Program-made: the position numbers and the translations under genes
The notes under the pieces: generated by a model
The model's input: the letters and a program-made list of their open reading frames with translations, nothing else
Told to the model about the DNA's origin: nothing
Databases searched by the model: none
From: Hyphodiscus hymeniophilus
Taxonomy: Eukaryota; Ascomycota; Leotiomycetes; Helotiales; Hyphodiscaceae
Reading direction: 5' to 3'
Length of the DNA: 64,000 nt
NCBI GenBank assembly: GCA_016508695.1
Contig: VNKQ01000014.1
Coordinates: forward strand, 992,001-1,056,000
Shown here: positions 46,016 through 57,040 of the stretch, in pieces
Layout of the letters: each line of letters begins with the position of its first letter
Position numbering within the stretch: position 1 is the first letter of the stretch

Positions 46016-49000
46016 CTACCGCCGCTGGCGCAAAAAACCCTGGAGATGAACAGCCAAAACCTTCCGATCAGTGCTCGTAGTCATAAATTTGATGAACTCG
46101 CTCCCATCGATCCCCATGGCCGGGAAGAAGACCTGCTGCAAGTGCTGCAAAAACAAATCGCCAGTCTTCGTATAGATGACTTGCTCCAAGCCAGCGATTT
46201 CATTTAAAACTTGCTTAGCTTGCGCATCACCAGGTTGAAATTGAGGTTCAAGGAGTGCTTCCCAAGAAATAGGATGGAATCTTTCGATCAAGAAGCGGTC
46301 GAAACCTGGGAATGCGGGTTGTGGAGGAATGGTCGAGGAGACGGGTTGTGGAGAGAGTGTCGCAATATTAGGGCCACCCCAAAGATCTGCCATGCGGATC
46401 ATGACGGAGAATGCTAATCGGCTTGCTGCGAGGTTACCGGTACCGTTTGTAACTGTCTTTGCAAGAGTGGTGACCGAGATGATGAGGGGCTCGAAAAAAT
46501 TCTGGTTAGACTCGCTAACGAGAACGGAGCCGAGATCATTGTTTAGGATGATTTGGACGAATGTGAGGTATTCTCGTCGGAGCTCTGCGAGTTGTATTTC
46601 GTCGTCAGTCCCGGTGATTGGCTCAGCCAAGCCTGCAAAGACTCGTTGAAGAAGGGGCGTGAGTAAAGAGTCCAGAACGGTGAAGATCTCTTTCTTGAAA
46701 CCAAATACTACTTGATCAAGCAAGCGTAGGAACATAGCCATCTCGTCCTTTGAAGAGCTCTGAGATAGAAGCCCATCGATCCACCGAGGAAGAAGTGGCA
46801 GCATTCCAATTCCCATGACTCCCATGAGGCGAGAGAAAGTTGCTCTAGCAGCGGTGCGAACGTCAAAGGAACTTTTCAATGCCTCGAGTGCAATCAAGAC
46901 CGCCTCCGCAGCACGACTAAACCCTTCTGTGACCTCCTTAGCAGGTGCGTTGCCCGCGGTAGCAGGGTTGCCCGGAGTCCAATCAGAGAAGCCATGTACT
47001 AGAGACCCAAGAGCCATAATGACATGATGGATTTGCAGAACAGCTTGAGCATCACCAGATTTGGCGGCTGGCAGGTGGCGTTCTATATCGGAAAACAGCG
47101 GATCCATGATTGTTCTTGCGTACATGATTTGCTTATCGACGGGGGTGGTGGAGGTCGACGAGATGCAGCCTATAGCCTCAAATAGATATAGCTGACCATT
47201 AAACGCAGCATCAGCAGAATGATCACTTTGGTCGGATGACATGTCATCATCTGCTGCATCCTCAGGGACTTCGGCCTTTATAGGTAGAAGATCGCTAATA
47301 GATTGGATAACTGTCTCAGCAACATTGCCAACATGAGCTCTCAGATGCTTGACAAATCGATGGAAAAGGTACCATGAGCGAGTTCGGACTCTAATATGGT
47401 TGTGATGAACTAGGCGAACGAAGTGCTCAAGAACTTGAGGAATGAGATTGACTTGGTTTTCAAAGAAGGAGCAATATCGAACACAAATCTCCATATATTG
47501 CAGCTGAATAGCAGGATGAGCGAAAGATGCGATGCCTTAAAGCCATTAGTACAATATCCTTTGAATCCAGTAGGCTCAAGCTTACCGGACTCGACCATCT
47601 TGGACATCATAACGATTAATCGCTCAGCTGCCACACTGGAAGGTTGGCTCTTAGCATAGAGACCACTATTTGGGACCGTAAGCTCTCCAAAGAGGTACAT
47701 CTCATGAAGCGCCAGATCAAGATCTCGCCAATCCATCTGACCACCTTGCTGATCAAGTTGTTGAAAGGTTCTACCAACAACGTTACTCAGGATCTCAACG
47801 TATAGGCCTTCATCGACCGCTGCAACACTCTTTTGGAGAACTTGGAGTCTCTTGCGGAGTTCTTGAAACTCGGCCTCATCGGTCTGTTCGTCCTCATTTC
47901 CCCACGATGAGGTCTCGTCATATCTCATCTTCTGGATTATAGCATCAAGTATTGGTGACAACATTGCGGAGTATGCTGAAGGCAGAGGTTGAGCTTTCCG
48001 CAGGAACGTAAGGAGGTCGGTGAGAGAGGGTATAACTGTAGAGCAAATCTCATCGTATTCGTCAGAGAAGAACCGCAATAGAAGAGGGAGAACTGTCTGG
48101 AGGAGTTGTTCTGCTTGAACCCGAGTCTCGGTCGCTGCCTGAGTATCCTCAAGGACTTTGACAATATCAAAAACCACATTGTTGACTAGCTTGGCAACAG
48201 CTTCTGCAAGATCAGTGTCGTAGCTCGAGGTGGTGCGTAGATCGTTCAAAGCTGGACTTGCAATAAGCTGTGAAATAACTTCCCCGAGATTCAAGAAGAT
48301 GATCATTGCAATTTTATCAGCAGCCTTCATCTTCTTGGCCACAATCTCCGTGAAAGTATCGATAGCGGCATCCCGAACTTTGTCCTCACCATTGGTGGGG
48401 TTTGTACGCCCAACGAGGGGGAAAAGTAGGTTGAGGTTTTCTTGGTTCACCACCAAAGAGATATCAATCCAGCTAACCCACTTCCCAATAACCTTGAGAG
48501 TCATCTCGATCACAGCATCGTTTCGGTCTCTCCATTGTGTCAGGATTTCCTGCCAAGATGTAGTGACCTTCTGGGCATCTCTAGCACGCAGAGTATCCTT
48601 CAAGTCAGTGTTCCTCTTCGTCTCGACAGAACTCCGTGTCACAATAACATCAGCAATTTCGTCGTGGATAGAGCCCAGGATCCGCAAATACAGCACAATT
48701 CCCAATAGATTATCTCTTGAGCCGTTGTTCTGAGTGCTTGTCAAGTTCAAGAAATCGTCCAGGAAACTCTCCCAGCCTTGCTTGTACATTGATATGAAAA
48801 GATATGTCAAAGTCTGCGTGAGCTTATTCTGAAGACTGGGCTGGTCAACTTGGTCCTGATCCCCAGAGCCATATGTTCTTCTGATGTATTCGAAAAAACT
48901 CTCCTTCAAATGAGACAAAGCCTGACTATCGAGCTGCTGAGTCTGAATAGCATTATTGATCATATCCAATGATACCAGACGCACAACCTCGGAAGCCTTT

Positions 49001-49263
49001 GGAGCCTTTGTGAAGAGTGCGAGGCATGCTTCTCGGCCTGAGGGATCGGATCGTAATTGGTTGAGGAAATCGAAGGCTTGAGCTTTGAGACTCTGATCGG
49101 AGGCCGGGTTCCATGCTATCTCGATGGCATTTTCAACCTGGGTCACAAAGCTCAGTTAGTAAATGACAGAATGCACGCATATTTGGCTCTTTGTGCCGGT
49201 CAACACGCCTGGTGGCAGTCCGGTTTGAAAGAGGCGCTGTTATGAACGTACCTGGATATCCAT
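46016..49263 (-). CDS. LOS1: Exportin-t (LOS1/XPOT), tRNA nuclear export karyopherin
   Basis: LOS1 binds mature-form tRNA with Ran-GTP and carries it out of the nucleus; in yeast it also exports intron-containing pre-tRNA for splicing at the mitochondrial surface. Exons 49263-49252 (four codons, MDIQ), 49137-47586 and 47535-46016 total 1027 residues, normal for the family. The opening VENAIEIAWNPASDQSLKAQAFDFLNQLRSD is typical LOS1. The rest is helical HEAT-repeat sequence without low-complexity inserts except a short acidic loop (VPEDAADDDMSSDQS). Introns are 114 and 50 nt, and both junctions restore family sequence. The minus-strand tRNA-Thr gene lies about 0.9 kb upstream; the neighbourhood is probably chance. 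Confidence 0.95.
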
Positions 49264-50128
49264 GGCGCCTCTGCACACACTTGTGGAAGCCCAGAACAGA
49301 TATTTTGTCTATCGTTCGTTGGGTTTCTTACTGCTATGGTTGTTGCAGCAGTTCGTGGTTGCATCCAGCATGCTTTGCGACTCCGCTACCGAGTCATGCT
49401 TTGCAAAAGCGGTGACGGAGAACTAATGACAGAAGATGTGTGGGTAAGTGAGTGTTTGATGGAGTATTCGGGAATATATTGGTGATTTTAAGCTTGCACC
49501 AGTGGAAGAGTGAATTCGTTGTTGTTCTCACATTCGTTGTTGTCAAGTGCCTGAATTTGAACTGGAGGCGGGGCACAATATTTCTCAGCCTCTTCCAGCG
49601 ACTAGCCGCTTATGTGTGCTTAACCTTGTCGTAAGCTTGTTTGGCTATACAAAGGGCGTTTTCTTCAATGGGTGTGAGACTAAAATATTGACTCACTGTC
49701 TAGCTTTCATACATAGAGTAGGCGTTGTTTACTTGCTTGAGGGCGGGACTTATTATTACTGTTACAAAACCTGGCGGACCGATGTAAAAATTAAATAAAT
49801 TCACGGATTTACAAGCCACCCTCAACTTTAAGTTTTGAAACCATCCGACATGAACATAAAGTCGCTAGTATTCGGATTACGAAGGGGAGACGAATCAATA
49901 TGAGAAGGAGGTCTGATTCTATACATTTCACCCATTAAAGCTTCTTTTACTGTAGATGAATCAAATTACTTGTAAGGCTGGTTGACAACGCCAGGGGCTC
50001 GCTTAGTCTGCGCCACTCAGATAAAACAGTAAAATACGGTACTTTTAATCAGATAACTTGGTCAAAAAGCGATTACAGACACAATCTACAAAAACGAAAA
50101 TGAATGACCCAAAAGGGTTTCAAAAGGT
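49264..50128. other. Intergenic between LOS1 start and tRNA-Thr 3' end
   Basis: This contains the LOS1 promoter on its left and presumably the RNA polymerase III terminator of the tRNA on its right. T-rich minus-strand sequence (plus-strand A runs at about 50089-50100) lies just past the tRNA 3' end. No protein gene is seen. Confidence 0.55.
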
Positions 50129-50233
50129 TGCCGAGTCGCGGAATTGAACCGCGGGTCTTCGCATTTTGATTTATGCAAAGAGTGGTAGACTCTTGTATAC
50201 AAGTGCGACGCGTTACCACTGCGCCAACCCGGC
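50129..50233 (-). tRNA. tRNA-Thr(UGU) with a 33-nt intron
   Basis: Read on the minus strand, the acceptor stem GCCGGGT pairs with ACTCGGC (one G-U), followed by discriminator A. The D-arm is TGGCGCAGTGGTAACGC, the T-arm is CGCGG-TTCAATT-CCGCG and the anticodon stem TCGCA pairs perfectly with TGCGA. The anticodon loop reads C-U-UGU-A before the intron, giving anticodon UGU (Thr). The 33-nt intron starts one base after the anticodon, the standard place for eukaryotic tRNA introns, and the mature tRNA is 72 nt. Internal A and B boxes are present as parts of the D- and T-arms. Confidence 0.93.
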
Positions 50234-50622
50234 AGGTTTGTGCTCGAAGCCGTTATCTCACAATATACAACGTATAGCAAAAGTGGGGGATAATCGATTT
50301 GGATTTGGCCGCGGTATCACATGATTGTCCTCCCTGGGACCGGTAATGGAACGTAATTCACGTTCAAGAGCGAAAAGGCTTTTTAACCAGATTAGTGTGT
50401 TTTGTCTATTCCATTCTATTCTGTTGAACATCATCTAAGAGCATGGAATTTCTTTTGTTTCTGTAAGTGGTCTTCTAACTGCTTTCACTTGGCCCAGCAA
50501 GTATCACATTGGAACTTTAGCATTCAGATTTCACCCCTCGGATACTGATTGAGAGAAATGTTGAGTGAGAGGCCTTGTTATGTTTTGTTTTCTTCTAATA
50601 TACAAGTTTTTGCCATAAACTT
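50234..50622. other. Intergenic: tRNA upstream region and 3' UTR of FIT gene
   Basis: No gene is seen. Short direct repeats of the type ATTCCATTCTATTCTG occur near 50409-50424. Confidence 0.55.
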
Positions 50623-51697
50623 TCATATGCCTGGCATGCCAATAATGCCTCTGACTGCAGGTACTACTCGGGGTAGGAAATAAACGGCGAAGATACCACT
50701 GAGTGCTACCAATAAGCCAGTAAACTGTCTCCATGTTAGCAGAAGATATGAGTCGAGGCTTTTTCAAACTTACTTTTTCAAACCACGTGTGGAAATACGC
50801 AGCCGTCATTAACAGCATATACAAACTCATTCCTCCGACGGCCAACACAATCTTCGAGCCCAAAGTCCACTGCCCAGCACCATCAGCTTCCCTTTGAGCT
50901 TCAACCTCCGCGCTCTTAATAGCCCCGTCCATCATGTATACAGTCCTCTCCTGTTTGTTCTTAGCAGACCTATAAGCTACATGTAATACCTCCTCAAACA
51001 AGAACATGCTACCCAAGACCAACAAGAAAACATGCCCACTGATGTCGTGGCCACCCTTCCATTTCCCACCCACAGCTTTACAAGCAACACCCGTAACGAA
51101 TTGCCTTGTATCATCCATATCCACCTTTCCCTCCTCAGCCATCTGCACAAGGTCGCATTGTCCACCCGTAAGTATAAACCCACGATCAATCATCGGCGGG
51201 CCGAAAAACCACTGCGTGACGAATACCCACCAAAGCGTCACAATTCCCCATCTCAATGCGCCGCGGACACGTCTTGGTGTAAATTCCAACGAGCCTGTTG
51301 GCCCAGTCGAGGGATGCGTGAACAGGAAGAAGAAATAGCTGAATGTGACCCATGCCCAGCCTTGCTTGACGAAGAACTGATTGAAGACATTGCTCTTCTT
51401 GGCGAAGTACGAGGGCGCGGTGCTAGCGAAATGCGATTGTGTTACCGCGTTATACGGAGCTGCTCGCGCAGCTGGATCGAGGAGGGCAAAAAGAGATCCA
51501 ACTACCAGAGTAATTGGGTAGAGGGACAGGAGAATGACCTCGAGGGAAGTTGGGAGGAAAGGAGATCTCCTTGATGTTATTTTCGTGGGTTTTGAGGTGG
51601 TGCCGTTCGAAGTGCTAGAAGAAGTGATCGAAGATGCAGCTGGAGATTGCTTTTGAATGCGCGACGACCGTCGAGGGGTCCCAGCTGGTGAATCCAT
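50623..51697 (-). CDS. FIT/Scs3-family ER lipid protein (fat storage-inducing transmembrane)
   Basis: Exons 51697-50774 and 50724-50623 (49-nt intron) give 341 residues. A basic Ser/Thr-rich N-terminus is followed by about six hydrophobic segments. The family motif is clear: GGHDISGHVFLLVLGSMFLF contains the first conserved His, and a second His lies in AAYFHTWFEK just before the intron. The last exon adds a closing membrane helix (FTGLLVALSGIFAVYFLPRV). FIT proteins in the ER are lipid phosphatase-like enzymes that hydrolyse acyl-CoA and keep ER shape and lipid droplet budding normal; yeast Scs3 and Yft2 are members. Reading through the donor would give an unrelated polar tail, so the spliced model is preferred. 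Confidence 0.92.
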
Positions 51698-52067
51698 CTC
51701 GTAGAATGAAGGTGTTGATGCGACTGAAATTCGAGAAATCGCTCAATTAAATGCCAGGCCAGCAGCGGCGATGTGGAGGCCAGATGTCATTGGAAAAAGA
51801 GGCAAACAGCAAGCCTATGACGTTTCTTGGTGAGCGCTGGAATTTGCAGGCACAAGCCACCCAAGGACACCACCACCCCCGCGGAACGGATCGGTCTGTG
51901 GCCGAGGGTGTCAACAGCAAAGCACTTCCCCAATGTAGCTTTTCCCACGAGGAAGAGTTTCACCACCAACTTGGTGGCCAGGTGTACTCGAGTATATTAA
52001 TATCTAGTCCTCGACATACACCGCCGGTCTTCCACCATCAGAATCACAATCAACACTCACAATCATC
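51698..52067. promoter_or_regulatory. Divergent promoter region, FIT gene / EXPERA-like gene
   Basis: 370 bp lies between two outward-facing ATGs of two predicted ER membrane proteins. No specific motif is identified. Confidence 0.5.
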
Positions 52068-52898
52068 ATGGTTTCAACACGCGGACATCTCAGAGATTTC
52101 TCTGAACCAGACCTCACTCCGACGAAACCGACCCCCTCGCATGCGCGCGCTGGCAGGTGGGCGCATACCCCCTCGAACCTCGCAATCGGATGGCTTCTCC
52201 TCTCGCTGCCTCTCGTGACTTGGGATACCGGTTACGTTCTGCTGCGTCCACACACTATGCCTGGAGGGAAGCTCCAATGGCCTCTCTACATTCCGTATGA
52301 GTTGTATGGACGGGTCGACTACATATATGGTTGGAAGGCATTCAACGAGAATAATGGCTTCACGTCGGCACAAGGAATGCTAAACATACTCGAGACGCTC
52401 ATGTATGTGTACTACCTGTACATCTTATTTGCGTTCGGGAAGCAGTCGACCAAGGCTGGACGTGGGGCTCCCAAACCCTCGACAGTGGGATTCCTAGGTC
52501 AGCAATGCGCTGTGGAGGGACAGGCCGGCGCTTTGGCTGTCTTGGTTGGATATAGTGCTGCTGTGATGACAGTGAGCAAGACTGTGCTCTATTGTAGGTA
52601 CCCTCTTTCATGTCAACTGAGTGTATACTGATCTAGTTCAGGGTTGAACGAGTACTATTCTGGATTCGCGAACATTGGTCACAACTCGCTCCGGGATTTG
52701 ATCGTTCTCTGGATCCTTCCCAAGTAAGTCGGCTTTCTACCTTTGAGAACTTCGTCTAACACTTCTAGTGGTGCATGGCTCGTTTTCCCCAGCTACATGA
52801 TTTATTTGACTGGGAGCGAGATTGTCGAGGGCTTGACGATCGCAGCTGGTACTGCCACAAGCTCCGCTGATGGCAGATCTCTTAGAAAATCCGAATGA
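52068..52898 (+). CDS. Multispanning membrane protein, EXPERA/emopamil-binding-like
   Basis: Exons 52068-52593, 52642-52723 and 52769-52898 give 245 residues with introns of 48 and 45 nt. Four or five hydrophobic segments are visible, the first being LAIGWLLLSLPLVTWDTGYVLL with the W-D-x-x-Y pattern seen in EXPERA proteins (sterol isomerase EBP, TMEM97). Between helices 1 and 2 lies PYELYGRVDYIYGWKAFNENNGF, and polar residues inside the later helices (EYYSGFANIGHNSLRDLIVLW) could bind a sterol-like ligand. Assignment rests on topology and the WDxxY-type motif, so the catalytic role is open. It may instead be an uncharacterised fungal relative without isomerase activity. It starts back-to-back with the FIT gene. 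Confidence 0.75.
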
Positions 52899-53168
52899 AG
52901 GAAAGCCTTGGTGGAATGGTTAGTGGAATGGTTTTGGTCGTAGGTACTTGGGCTGGACTGGATGGGGGTGCCGTCCTTGTAGCATCTTCTGGCGTTATCC
53001 CTGTTGAAGTCTGTCGTAAATTCACATGTATGGAGAGCATGGAGGCATTTTCGTCAATAAAACTAGATGACCCGTGCAGTTGTCACTTGATAACTATGGC
53101 GTCAACGAGAGTCATTGTGTTTATTGGATGGTAAAACTTTCTGAATTTGCACATGGCCCTAGCTGATT

Positions 53169-55153
53169 TTATAATTCAATTACTTGGCCCTTACTCTTCC
53201 TCGATCTCTTCTTCTTCTTCTTGCCTTCCACTATATCTACACCGGTCTTCGCTTCTGGTGTATCTACCGGACTTGCACCAATTGTAATCTCAGGTCCGTC
53301 TTCATTGCCAAATGTATCCTTCCTCCATTGCCGCAATCTAGCCTTTTTCCCAAGATTCTTCTTATCCTTGCGCTTCTTCTCTGGATCTCGAAACGAAGCC
53401 ATCTTCTTCAAGCCAGCGAACTGATTTAGTGATGTATCAGGAGCCATAAGAATGTCCTTTGCAGTAAGGCCAAACGAGATCGGAGAGGTCTCGCGATAGC
53501 GGAAAGCTGCTTGTTTCGATTTAAGTGGCAGATCGAGATCCAAACGGCTGTCGACTAAGTCTTCGATCTTCTTTCTTTCGATTCGTGAAGCCTTCTTCTT
53601 AGCTGCCTTTTCCTGCTGACGGTCTTTGCTTGACTTTGATTGCTTCGCGCCGTCTTCGTCCACGTTCTCTTCATCTGAATCAGATAGTGTGAAGCCCACT
53701 TTGTCATTAGAGTCATCCTCGAAATCGGGTACGAGATCCTTGATATCGATATCATCATCCCATGTCGGCTTCTTGGCCTTCTTTTTCTTACCATTACCTG
53801 TCTCTGCATCGCTCTCATTGTCCGAACCACCTTCCTGCTCGGCATAATAATTCTCTCCAAAGCGCCGACTCATCTCTGCCTCCCATTTGTCGTCATCCCA
53901 ACCCTCGTCCAGGAATTTCGTCCAGTCTTCATCCTTGAGAGTCTTCCCTCTGATGCCCGCCGCCTTCTTGATTTTCTGAAGCTTCTCTTCCATCTCATCA
54001 ATCTTCAACCTCCTCAATTGGGCCCTCTCCTCATCTCTTTCGATTTTCCCCCTATCCTTTTTCTCCCGCTGAAAATCTCTCTGCTTCTTCCTACTGTTTG
54101 GCTCCTCTCTTCGTACCGACTTCGCCGCGACAACATCTCTTGCATAAGACTTTAGCACCTCGTTACTGCTTCCTGGCTTCTCAAAACGTAGGTTGTATGC
54201 TTCTTCAAACTTTTCAGCACGTTCATCCTCTTCTTCATCGTCTGACTCCAAGGGTTGAAAACGAGCTCCATCACTCGGAACCCATGCTCGAGCCTCCATG
54301 AAATTTGAGAGAAACTGTTCGGGGTCTCTGTCGGCAACCGCGATATCGACTTCCAATTTTGCCGCTCGTGAAGGATGTACTCCATTACCTGATGCTTGTG
54401 GTTTCGCCTTGGGTACCAGAAACCCACCATCTTCGTGCTCATCGGATGAGCTATCGTCTTCTGCGGCAGCGTGCATCTCCTTCACGATTGACTTCTTGAG
54501 TTCATCCTGCTCCTGTGCGAATGTTCTCGGTGCATCCACCTCCATCTCGTCTTCCGAGCCAGTATGGCCTTTCAAGAGATTCTCTCTATGGTAGTCGTTC
54601 AAAAACATGGGTTTCTCCTGCTTAGTCTCACCAGGTTCAATATCTTCGCCTTCCTCAATCGGTGCATAGAATTTGACTTTTTCATCGTAGACTCTTGGGT
54701 CTTTGGATCGAATGGCTCGCAGGGTTGCAGAAATTTCGGCATCCAATGCTTCCGTAGCGAGAAACCCTTCGTCGTCTTCGTCCTCGTCGTTGGAAGACTC
54801 GGAATCTTCATCATACTTGTCTCCATACTGCTTATTAGGCTTTGCCGGCTTTTCGTACTTCTCCTCCACTGAAACACGGTTAGCAAGAGGGGAAATCAAT
54901 GTCAAGAAACAGACTCACACCGCATTAGTTCCTCCCGTTTTTTGTTGTGCTGAAATCGCTTTGCGTATTCCTCATTGATTTTGAAACCAGATTCCTCCAG
55001 CAGAGCACCCCCGCCAGACTCATCTTCACTGCCGCTATCGCTGTCGTCCAGCAAATTTATTTGGTTTGACTTCGAAGTCTCCTCATGTTTGACCTTCTTA
55101 TTCTCATTGATAGCTGGGAGCTGACTCAAAGTTTCTGCTTTCCTTTTCGGCAT
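53169..55153 (-). CDS. KRI1: KRI1, 40S ribosome biogenesis factor
   Basis: KRI1 is a nucleolar protein of the small-subunit processome that works with Krr1 in 18S rRNA maturation. Exons 55153-54919 and 54868-53169 (50-nt intron) give 644 residues. The protein is highly charged, with alternating acidic (NDEDEDDEGFLATEALDAEI) and basic blocks. Family hallmarks are DPRVYDEKVKFY, FLNDYHRENLL, the central EEAYNLRFEKPGSSNEVLKSYARD, and the C-terminal KRI1 block YRETSPISFGLTAKDILMA...LRQWRKDTFG. A Lys/Arg-rich tail should act as a nucleolar signal. It shares a 306-bp promoter region with the Rab5 gene. Confidence 0.95.
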
Positions 55154-55459
55154 GGTGGAAGTCCTTGAGTTGAGTTGACGTTTTCGTAAGTTTTTCGCTT
55201 TTTCTGTACGAGTAAAAAAATATCTGGACCCAAATTGGCGGGCCGCCGAAAGGGAACGACGCTAACGGCGTCATACGCAACATCGTCCGGATTCAACCTC
55301 TCGACTTTTGTTTGCTACGAACACCTCCCAGAATCATTGTGCACACTGAACCGGAATGCTTGGACGTGCTTAGTTGACTTCTGCAACAATCCAGACCCAA
55401 AACTCCCATCTCACGCCCACGAATAAACAACATCTAAACCTCCAAACCCCTCTCATAAT
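55154..55459. promoter_or_regulatory. Divergent promoter, KRI1 / Rab5 GTPase
   Basis: 306 bp lies between two outward-facing ATGs. An A-run near 55207 is the only visible low-complexity feature. Confidence 0.55.
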
Positions 55460-56289
55460 ATGGCAGAGGCAACAGCGCCGAAGCCAAGTTCGAGCGTCAA
55501 GCTGGTTCTGCTCGGCGAAGCAGCAGTTGGAAAGGTACATGCCACAGCGCCGGCTTATAGTTGTTACTGATGAGGATAGTCATCCCTCGTTTTGCGCTTT
55601 GTGAATAACGACTTCCAAGAAAACAAGGAGCCGACTATTGGTGGTATGTAATGTCAATCTGAGCTCTGAGCAGCTGATCGAGCTGACTTATACTTACAGC
55701 TGCTTTTCTTACGCAAAAATGCAATCTGCCAACCCGGACGATCAAGTTCGAGATTTGGGATACTGCGGGACAAGAACGTTTCGCGTCCCTCGCTCCTATG
55801 TACTACCGAAATGCCCAATCCGCTCTCGTTGTCTACGACCTCACGAAGCCTACATCACTCATCAAAGCGAAACACTGGGTTGCAGAGCTCCAAAGACAAG
55901 CGTCACCAGGCATTGTTATAGCGTTAGTTGGTAACAAGCTCGACTTGACCAACGAGACTGCAAACTCTAGCAACTCGTTAAGCGATGGTGGAGATGGAGA
56001 AGCGGCCGAGGGCGAAGATGCAGATGGAGATGCGAGAAGGGTTTCGACAGCCGAGGCGAAGTCATATGCAGAAGAAGAGGGCTTACTGTTCTTCGAGACC
56101 AGCGCCAAGCTTGGAACGAATGTGACGGAGGTCTTTACGGCTATTGCAAATGCCATTCCGGAGACATCCTTGAAAGGAACGAGGGGACCGGGTGCTGCGC
56201 AAGCGAACGCTGGTAGAACAGAGGATCCTTCGAGAGTCAACCTGACCGGACCCCGAGATAACGCATCGAAAGAGGGATGTGCGTGCTGA
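55460..56289 (+). CDS. YPT5: Rab5-type small GTPase (Ypt5/Vps21)
   Basis: Rab5 GTPases drive fusion at early endosomes. Exons 55460-55534, 55580-55643 and 55700-56289 give 242 residues. All G motifs are present: P-loop GEAAVGKSS (split by intron 1), switch I PTIGGAAF, WDTAGQERFASL, NKLD and ETSAK; the switch regions are Rab5-like. The protein ends in CAC, a double-cysteine signal for geranylgeranylation. Between NKLDL and the RRVS block there is an acidic Ser/Gly/Asp-rich insert of about 25 residues, which I believe is a fungal variation. Introns are 45 and 56 nt. Confidence 0.95.
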
Positions 56290-57040
56290 TAAGTTAGTGG
56301 GGTAATGGAATTAATTTCCTTTTTATGTATCGTCGTCTGTTTTTGGGATTCAGCAGGCCGTCGTTATCGAAGACTTTCGTTCGCACACTGGCCTTATGTT
56401 GATAAGTTAGCATTGCGTACCATGAAGATCACATTTATTCCCATGAGAGTTTCTATTCCTCTCTCTCCAAAGGGTTGCTCCAAGCTTTTAGCAGGTGGAA
56501 GTGCGCTAGATGCTTGTAGCAGATCCCGAAAAACTCTGTAGTTGCTAGGTTCTATGCCAGTATCATGACTATTCGTTAGGGAGGTTTTTCCAACGCTCTT
56601 TGTCTGTCAGCACTTCGAATTTTGAGCATCTAGAAATTTCAAAGTATATCAGCAAAGAAGATCTCCGATGGGCTCAATTGTTCGCGCCGTATGTAATACC
56701 TGTATCGTTCAAAATATTACGGCGACTCCAATTGATAGAATGGCCTATTTGTTTTCGTAACTTGGATCGGGAAGTTGAACAAGCGGCTGTCAACATGCCG
56801 CGCCACATGAACGATTAAATATGGCTTTAATATTCGGAGAGCTCTGATATTTTTGTTCACCTCGAGTTTCAGAAGCCAAGATTGCCCCCAAAAGCTGCGC
56901 TGTACGTTATTGATTGAATCATTTGAGCCTCGATATTCTATCTATGACAAGCAAGTAGGTTCATGCTCATAAGAATCAAGAAATGGAGTAGTGATATCAA
57001 CATTACTTCGAAATGCCAATTCAAAGGTAATGTCACGATT
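56290..57040. other. Convergent intergenic region
   Basis: This lies between the 3' ends of the Rab5 gene and the P1 peptidase gene. Small open frames occur, but none shows a recognisable feature. Confidence 0.6.
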
